The notes under the pieces: generated by a model
What the model was told of the DNA's origin: nothing
Databases searched by the model: none
What the model saw: only the letters and a program-made list of their open reading frames with translations
NCBI GenBank assembly: GCA_048359995.1
Contig: DBGCPK010000007.1
Span: 1-44,476, forward strand
Source: UBA3210 sp048359995
GTDB lineage: Bacteria; Bacillota_I; Bacilli_A; RFN20; CAG-449
Direction: 5' to 3'
Length of the DNA: 44,476 nt
Shown here: positions 39,194-44,476 of the stretch, one piece after another
How positions within the stretch are numbered: the first letter of the stretch is position 1
How the letters are laid out: each line of letters opens with the position of its first letter
Position numbers and translations under genes: made by a program

Positions 39194-39306
39194 TGAAAAA
39201 AGAAATGGTTCAAGAAAGCAGTTCTCAGTGCCACAAACAATTTAAAGGTATCTCAAAACCAAAATCAGAAGTCTTTATTGACGGATATATACCTGATGGG
39301 AATTAA
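39193..39306 (+). pseudogene. 37-residue ORF ending in duplicated tail, copy 2
   Basis: ATG overlaps the preceding TAA. The last 78 bases repeat 31168-31245: CHKQFKGISKP, EVFI, IPDG, stop. It probably is the real C-terminus of the fragment upstream, displaced by a deletion. Confidence 0.4.
39229..39306 (+). repeat. 78-bp direct repeat, copy 2
   Basis: Counterpart of 31168-31245; both end at a stop codon about 130-160 bases before the next gene. Confidence 0.85.
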
Positions 39307-39318
39307 TGTTAAACTTAA

Positions 39319-39377
39319 AAGTTTTTCGGCTTAAAACCAAAAAAGTATATATTTTAAAATAAGTTTTTCGGTATAAT
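39319..39377 (+). promoter_or_regulatory. promoter with two AAGTTTTTCGG boxes
   Basis: AAGTTTTTCGG at 39319 and 39361 (42 bases apart, four helical turns). The second abuts the -10 TATAAT (39372-39377). This looks like a paired operator for the ATPase gene; no dedicated regulator is adjacent. Confidence 0.55.
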
Positions 39378-39436
39378 TGTTTGAAATTTGCAACGTAAAG
39401 TAGTACAATAATAAAAAATGAAAGGCAGGTTAAGCT

Positions 39437-40651
39437 ATGCTTAAAAATGATTTAATAGTTAGACAGGATTATTTAGAGTATATCAGACCTTTTATTAATG
39501 TCAATATGGTTAAAATAATCGTAGGTGTGAGAAGAAGTGGCAAGTCTTATATTTTGGATATGGTAGGAGATGAACTACTGAAAAATGGTGTAGACCGTAA
39601 TCATATCATTTATAGGTTATTTACTAGTGTCGAAGTTGAAGATGGTTATTCAAAAAAGGATATGTTTGGTGAGCTTAAAAGCCAAATGCAAGATGGTAAG
39701 AGATATTATCTTTTATTAGATGAAGTTCAAGAAGTGAAAGAATGGGAACAAGCAATAAACTCATTGTTTGAAACTTGCAATGTGGATATTTATGTAACGG
39801 GTTCAAACTCTAAATTGACTAGTGAGCATATTTCATCTTATCTATCTGGAAGATATATTCTTGTTCCTGCATACACTCTTTCATTTAAAGAGTATCTTCA
39901 ATTTAAAAGAATAGGTAATGAAAACCTAGACGAAGCATATAGGGAGTATGCTAAGTTTGGTGGCTTCCCTTTAATTGCCACATCAAAATTAGATTTTCAA
40001 AAAGCATATCAAATCGTAGATGGTATTTATCACTCTATAATAACAAAAGATGTGTTAAGCAATCATCCGATAAAGGATATGGAAAAATTCAATAGGGTTG
40101 TTAAGTACTTAATGGACAATATGGGTAAGATTTTTTCTGCAAATTCCATAGCAAAATATTTGAAAGGACAGCATAGAGAAATCTCAGTTGAGGCAGTGTA
40201 TAACTATATCACTTGGCTTAAAGATTCGTTTATTATCTATGAGTGCGACAGATACGATTTGCAAGGCAAGTCAATTCTTAAAACACAAGAAAAATATTAT
40301 CTTTCGGATATATCACTTCGCTTTGCCATATTCGGTTATAACAAGAAAATGGATGCTTCAATACTTGAAAACATCATTTATCTAGAACTAAAGAGACGAG
40401 GTTATGAAGTTTATATTGGTAAAAACGGCGATAAAGAAATAGACTTTGTAGCAAAGAGAAGAGATGATGAAATTCAAATTCAAGCAACGGTTAGATTACC
40501 CGATGATTCCGACAGAGAAATTGGAAACTTGAGTGCAATAAACGATTTTAATCACAAGTATGTAGTTACTACAAACCGCAATGATGTGCAAAACATCAAT
40601 GGAATTAAAGTGGTACACATAGTGGATTTCCTACTTATGGAAAATTGGTAA
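39437..40651 (+). CDS. AAA (AAA_14) ATPase with DUF4143 domain
   Basis: 404 residues, usual length. Walker A GVRRSGKS (30-37), Walker B YYLLLDEVQEV (Asp95), sensor-like IYVTGSNSKL, then LSGRYILVPAYTLSFKEY. The C-terminal DUF4143 part has IVDGIYHSIITKDVL, LKDSFIIYECDRYD and a nuclease-like end (ELKRRGYEVYIGKNGDKEIDFV), which recalls restriction-endonuclease-fold folds. The family is widespread on mobile DNA, is often found as a single gene, and its function is unclear. Own promoter with paired boxes. Confidence 0.92.
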   Translation: MLKNDLIVRQDYLEYIRPFINVNMVKIIVGVRRSGKSYILDMVGDELLKNGVDRNHIIYRLFTSVEVEDGYSKKDMFGELKSQMQDGKRYYLLLDEVQEVKEWEQAINSLFETCNVDIYVTGSNSKLTSEHISSYLSGRYILVPAYTLSFKEYLQFKRIGNENLDEAYREYAKFGGFPLIATSKLDFQKAYQIVDGIYHSIITKDVLSNHPIKDMEKFNRVVKYLMDNMGKIFSANSIAKYLKGQHREISVEAVYNYITWLKDSFIIYECDRYDLQGKSILKTQEKYYLSDISLRFAIFGYNKKMDASILENIIYLELKRRGYEVYIGKNGDKEIDFVAKRRDDEIQIQATVRLPDDSDREIGNLSAINDFNHKYVVTTNRNDVQNINGIKVVHIVDFLLMENW

Positions 40652-40993
40652 TACGATATTTTAACTCATTTTATAAAAAGTCGACTAATCGACAAAATAT
40701 TAAATCAAAAATATAAGACAGAAGCCATCTATCGAGTTATGCATTTGACCTAATAATTGAAAGATTTGATACGCTGTTGTGGTAAAAGAAAAATATCAAG
40801 CTCTTTTGGAAATTAGTTCTTGAGGGCTATTTTTAACCCTTAGTAATGATTATAAAGTAATTTTTGTTAGTTTGTAATATATAGGTGAGAGTTCTAGAAC
40901 TTTTCCTAGATGATGGCCAAAGGCATTCCTGACCCTATTCAGTACGCTCGGGTTTAAACTGTGCTAGAAATATTTATGCTGGTAGGAGATAAA
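40652..40993. other. gene-free AT-rich stretch
   Basis: I see no gene. TTGATA (40774 region) with TATCAA about 20 bases on, followed by TCTTTT, gives a weak hairpin that faintly recalls the covarying element. A TAATAT near 40880 may be a -10 for the downstream genes. Confidence 0.3.
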
Positions 40994-41281
40994 ATGTATA
41001 CATTGAATAATATAAAGAATTTTGAAGAAACTGATGTATTTAGTGTTGCTTCAATGGTAAAATATTGTGGTAATAAAGAATGTGACTTTTATTCTCTTTG
41101 TTATGGAGGATGCCCTTTTAAAAACTTAATGTTAAATGATAAACTGGATAATATATGTAAATATGAGTTTATAAAAAATATGAATTCGTTAATATTCATT
41201 GTGCAGATTACTGATTTACGCGACAATAACGAAATAAGGAGATTCATAAAAGATGTTGAATATTTCAAAATTGACTTCTAA
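40994..41281 (+). CDS. SPASM-like Cys-rich fragment (radical-SAM peptide maturase remnant)
   Basis: 95 residues from ATG 40994 (TAGGAG upstream). Cys25, Cys30, Cys36 and Cys40 in YCGNKECDFYSLCYGGCPF, plus Cys55, match the iron-sulfur SPASM end of radical-SAM enzymes that modify ribosomal peptides. The 300-residue radical-SAM core is absent. It overlaps an ABC exporter gene by 29 bases, the usual partner in peptide clusters. Either a truncated maturase or a small stand-alone binding protein. No precursor peptide was found. Confidence 0.6.
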   Translation: MYTLNNIKNFEETDVFSVASMVKYCGNKECDFYSLCYGGCPFKNLMLNDKLDNICKYEFIKNMNSLIFIVQITDLRDNNEIRRFIKDVEYFKIDF

Positions 41282-42707
41282 AAAAACGAAAATAAAGTAT
41301 ATTGTCGTTTATTTTGCGTACTCATTACTATATTTGGCAAGCCCACTTATCGTTATGCAGTTTATTAATTCTGTTATTGACAAAGATTTAAATTCAATGA
41401 TTGTATACGCAGTATTCTATTTTTGTTCATTTGTTTTAATTCAAATTGTTTCCTATCTTTTCTCAATGATGGTGGGAAGAGTCGAAGCGAATAATTTCGT
41501 TAATTTTTTTTCCAAACTGGATATGAAGTTGAAAAAATACGACTTAAAAAATAATTCTTTAGCGATAAATGACTTAAATCAACACATAGGGCAAAATTAT
41601 GAAATAGCCAATCCGTATTTTTTTATTCAACGAGTTGAATTTGTTTTTTCGATTATGAATATCATAGCAATTTTTACCATTATGTTTATAATTAATTGGA
41701 AAATTACATTGATTTTAATTGTAATAGTTCCTTGTTCATTTATAGCATCGAAAGCATTTGAAAAGAAAATGTATACAAAAGCAGAGGAGAATTTAAAGAA
41801 TATAAAAGATGTAAAAGAGTATATCACAGATGAATTTAAATTAACTAAGGAAGAACGCTTTTTAAATAAAAAACAACTAGGGATTATAGATTTTTTGCTA
41901 GTGAAGTATAAAAAAACACAATATGCAAATTACAAGACAAAGTCGGCTTATTTGTATTTTTTTACATATTGCTTTTTAAATTTTGCCATATTGGTAGTTA
42001 TCCTTTTATCTGGATTTTTAACTTATGAAGAACAAATAGGCATAGGGGTTTTATACGCTTTTCAAAACTATACGTCGCAATTATGGAATCCAGGTGAGTT
42101 TTTGATGTCTTATAGCGCTAATTATCAGCAAGCGAAACCGGCACTTAAGGAATTAAATGAATTATTGGATTTAAAAGAACTAGATTATTCTCATGAAAAA
42201 ATAGAAGCAATAGAATTGACCGACTTTCAAGTCTTGGATAAAAATGGGGCTGCAATCAGTGAAAAAATAAATTATTTATTTACTCTTGGAAATAAATATA
42301 TCATTGTAGGGGAAAATGGATGCGGAAAAACTACATTAATTGAAGCGATTATGGGGTTTAATCATAGATATACGGGTTCTGTCTTAGTTAACGGTAAAGA
42401 AATTCTGTCTGACGATATCGTATATATCTCAGCGGATGCATATTTAAGTACTTTTTATCATTCAGAAGGTAAAAAGTTATCTAGTGGACAACAGAAATTT
42501 GAGCAGATCAGTTTATTTTTAAAGACCGAAAAAAGTGTTTATATTTTTGATGAACCAACAAATTTTATTGATGATAGCAAGCGGCAACAGATTTTTAACT
42601 TCATCTCCGACTTAGAAAAAATGCATAAGATCGTTATTATCGTTAGTCATGATGAAAAATTTTTTAAAGATGCAAATAAAGTTTTAGAGATTAAAAAGAT
42701 TAATTAA
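41253..42707 (+). CDS. ABC transporter, fused permease-ATPase (peptide exporter type)
   Basis: 484 residues, shorter than the usual 550-600. Membrane helices in about residues 12-280. ATPase motifs: Walker A GENGCGKTT (from 353), signature LSSGQQK (from 409), Walker B SVYIFDEPTNFID and H-loop VSHDEK. The signature is a variant of LSGGQ. A homodimeric exporter is expected. AAGGAG lies 11 bases before the ATG. The context (SPASM fragment) suggests export of a modified peptide or immunity to one. Confidence 0.88.
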   Translation: MLNISKLTSKKTKIKYIVVYFAYSLLYLASPLIVMQFINSVIDKDLNSMIVYAVFYFCSFVLIQIVSYLFSMMVGRVEANNFVNFFSKLDMKLKKYDLKNNSLAINDLNQHIGQNYEIANPYFFIQRVEFVFSIMNIIAIFTIMFIINWKITLILIVIVPCSFIASKAFEKKMYTKAEENLKNIKDVKEYITDEFKLTKEERFLNKKQLGIIDFLLVKYKKTQYANYKTKSAYLYFFTYCFLNFAILVVILLSGFLTYEEQIGIGVLYAFQNYTSQLWNPGEFLMSYSANYQQAKPALKELNELLDLKELDYSHEKIEAIELTDFQVLDKNGAAISEKINYLFTLGNKYIIVGENGCGKTTLIEAIMGFNHRYTGSVLVNGKEILSDDIVYISADAYLSTFYHSEGKKLSSGQQKFEQISLFLKTEKSVYIFDEPTNFIDDSKRQQIFNFISDLEKMHKIVIIVSHDEKFFKDANKVLEIKKIN

Positions 42708-42757
42708 ACAGATGCATAAAAGTCAACAATTTTTTATTTAATATATTGTAATTTTAG

Positions 42758-42799
42758 ACATAGATTTGATATATACAAACGTTAAATCTATGTTTTTTA
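42758..42799 (+). terminator. intrinsic terminator
   Basis: ACATAGATTT (42758-42767) pairs with AAATCTATGT (42784-42793), then TTTTT. The remaining 42708-42902 sequence is AT-rich without features. Confidence 0.9.
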
Positions 42800-42902
42800 T
42801 TAAATTAAATAGAAATAAACATTATTTATCTTCATACTTAAATTTATTTTTTATGTTGAAGTTGAGTATATCTAGATAAAAGATAATCAATTATTGATAT
42901 CA

Positions 42903-42931
42903 TTGCAAATTTTACCAAGCTATGATATATT
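42903..42931 (+). promoter_or_regulatory. promoter of the last gene
   Basis: -35 TTGCAA (42903-42908), 17-base spacer, -10 TATATT (42926-42931), 50 bases before the ATG. Confidence 0.7.
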
Positions 42932-42980
42932 TTACTAGAAAACCAATTTAACAAAACCCAACCAAAAAAGGGGTGTTCAG

Positions 42981-44476
42981 ATGAAAAAAAATACAATTCA
43001 AAAAATAGCCTACCTCACCATACCGGTAGTTATTCTGGTATTCGTTTTCGTTGCTCTACACTTTGCAAAAGAAGAACCCAAAGAAGAAACCAAATTACCT
43101 TATACAGTAACCTACTCTGCCGAAAAAGGTGGAAGCATAGAAGGACAAAAAATCCAAAGAATCGAAAAAGGAAACAGTACCAGCCTCGTTTATGCCATAC
43201 CCGATGAAGGATACTACTTCGTACAATGGTCAGACGGAAGAACAACACCACAAAGACAAGAAACCGAAGTACAAAATACATTGAGGCTTACGGCAGAATT
43301 TGCGAAAATCACCGATGGAATCAAAATCGAATACCAAGCAGGATACATGGGATACATACAAGGCAAACAAGAACAAACCGTCCAAAAAGGAACCGAAAGC
43401 TGGACAGTAACAGCCAAACCTTTTGACGATGCCCTCTTCATCAAATGGACAGACGGAGTAACAACACCGACAAGACAAGACCAAAACATCACCGAACCAT
43501 TTACAGTAAAGGCAGAATTCGGATACACAATCACATACACAACATCAGGAGAAGGACAACTCAAAGGAAAAACCGAACAAACCTTACCATACGGAGAAAT
43601 AAGCGAAACAATCACAGCCGTACCCGATATCGGATACACCTTTATCGGATGGTCGGATGGATCAACCAATCCAACCCGACAAGACAGTGCCACGACATAC
43701 AAAGAACTGACAGCCTATTTCGAATGGAAAGAAGAATACGAATTTCAGTACAACTACAACTACGCCACAGACAATTGCAGCGAGCGAAGCATTCACTTAA
43801 AACGAGGAGAAACCAAAGGCAAAACCATCAACGTCCCGATCAGAGACCATTTCCATTTCTGCGGATGGTATCTTGACGAAACATACACAGAACAAGCAAC
43901 CGACGAAACAGGAAAAATCATTCTCGATGAAATCTTCGACCAGCCATCAAGAGAATTATACGCCAAATGGGAAGTCAAAAAAGAAGACATCGTGACATAC
44001 AAAATTCTGATGGTCTATGTCACGGCGATTGACGCGAACCTGATGGGAAACGACCACACAATGGTCGAATTACATTACCGAATGAATGATGAAGAAAGAC
44101 AAATGTGCAACGAAATCACCGAACAATTCGCCTATATTCTTAACGATATGCTGGATGGATTGGTTCGATTTGAAATCGACAGTTATTTTACGACACAATC
44201 CATTAGCGAAGAACATTTTTCAAACGAAGCATACAGTACCTATACATCTGCTGAACTGATACCGGAATTGATCAACAGTGGAATATTAGATGATTATCGT
44301 TCTGTTATTACAACCTATTCTTGTGGAAAAAATGACAATTTACTTCCTAACTGGGCGGGTATAGCGAATGTTAAATACGCAAAAATACCTTTTGATCAAC
44401 TCGGAAAGTATACAGACGAATATTCTGAATATTACCCTGATTTAAATAATACATATATGTTTGGTACTTATGTGCA
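42981..44476 (+). CDS. membrane-anchored surface protein with tandem InlB-type repeats, 3' end outside window
   Basis: Open from ATG 42981 (AAAAAGGGG upstream) to the window end, at least 498 residues. A membrane anchor at about 9-28. Then three divergent InlB-B repeats of about 67 residues (about 40-107, 112-178 and 179-247), each with a EGQK/GKQE/KGKT turn, a hydrophobic strand and a W-x-D-G-x-T-x-P-x-R-Q end (QWSDGRTTPQRQ, KWTDGVTTPTRQ, GWSDGSTNPTRQ). A fourth, normal InlB repeat (FHFCGWYLDETYTEQ, LYAKW) covers about 252-330. The last 165 residues are a new domain that I do not recognise (starting ILMVYVTAIDANLMGNDH). Likely displayed outside the cell. Codon use shifts near 44150. Confidence 0.88.
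   Translation, partial: MKKNTIQKIAYLTIPVVILVFVFVALHFAKEEPKEETKLPYTVTYSAEKGGSIEGQKIQRIEKGNSTSLVYAIPDEGYYFVQWSDGRTTPQRQETEVQNTLRLTAEFAKITDGIKIEYQAGYMGYIQGKQEQTVQKGTESWTVTAKPFDDALFIKWTDGVTTPTRQDQNITEPFTVKAEFGYTITYTTSGEGQLKGKTEQTLPYGEISETITAVPDIGYTFIGWSDGSTNPTRQDSATTYKELTAYFEWKEEYEFQYNYNYATDNCSERSIHLKRGETKGKTINVPIRDHFHFCGWYLDETYTEQATDETGKIILDEIFDQPSRELYAKWEVKKEDIVTYKILMVYVTAIDANLMGNDHTMVELHYRMNDEERQMCNEITEQFAYILNDMLDGLVRFEIDSYFTTQSISEEHFSNEAYSTYTSAELIPELINSGILDDYRSVITTYSCGKNDNLLPNWAGIANVKYAKIPFDQLGKYTDEYSEYYPDLNNTYMFGTYV

Overview
The window reads as a chromosomal segment of a low-to-moderate GC Gram-positive bacterium (Firmicutes, Bacilli-like, probably an uncultured gut lineage; the exact order cannot be fixed from sequence alone). 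The support is a T-box leader on alaS followed by ruvX and a DUF1292 (yrzB-type) gene, the order holA-truB-ribF-rpsO, a CcpA-type cre site, many lipoproteins with a lipobox Cys and Ser-rich linkers, strong AGGAGG ribosome binding sites, and standard use of TAA, TAG and TGA as stops.

Three zones differ in composition. Zone 1 (1-6,230) is AT-rich and accessory: a subtilisin-family protease cut by the window edge, three small orphan membrane proteins, decayed gene tails, an 88-bp direct repeat ending exactly at two different start codons, and a minus-strand lipoprotein. Zone 2 (about 6,235-29,810) is higher in GC and mostly core: a membrane-bound XRE regulator with a lipoprotein; a two-subunit ABC exporter and a MacB-type ABC transporter that share a 16-bp palindromic operator; a DUF2798-like membrane protein behind a structured leader RNA; a free-standing FakA-like domain, YbaK and a CmpB-family protein; dapA; a DUF1275 protein; the T-box-alaS-ruvX-yrzB block; a cre-controlled starch operon (binding lipoprotein plus GH13 amylase lipoprotein); holA-truB-ribF; rpsO; and tRNA-Gly(CCC).

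Zone 3 (29,810 to the end) begins right after the tRNA and is AT-rich, repetitive and full of broken genes. It holds iteron-like arrays with periods of 20, 31 and about 21 bp, a Fic protein lacking its catalytic His, a tape-measure fragment, and a serine recombinase with its middle deleted. Then come two tandem cargo cassettes (a lipoprotein plus a 79-aa protein, then a flavodoxin-type protein) framed by the same DNA: recombinase tail, promoter and leader upstream, and GGGTGTGCA boxes and a covarying hairpin downstream. Further on are a lipoprotein split by an amber codon, immunity-like small genes next to toxin-like fragments, an AAA/DUF4143 ATPase, a SPASM-like fragment with an ABC exporter, and a large membrane-anchored protein with InlB-type repeats that runs off the window.

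The most distinctive signal is the cassette arrangement of 33,932-36,084, where conserved flanks surround unrelated cargo, together with two further cases (2,143/3,506 and 31,168/39,229) where a short conserved tail is followed by unrelated small genes. This looks like a site that accretes and swaps small cargo or immunity-type genes through shared flanks.
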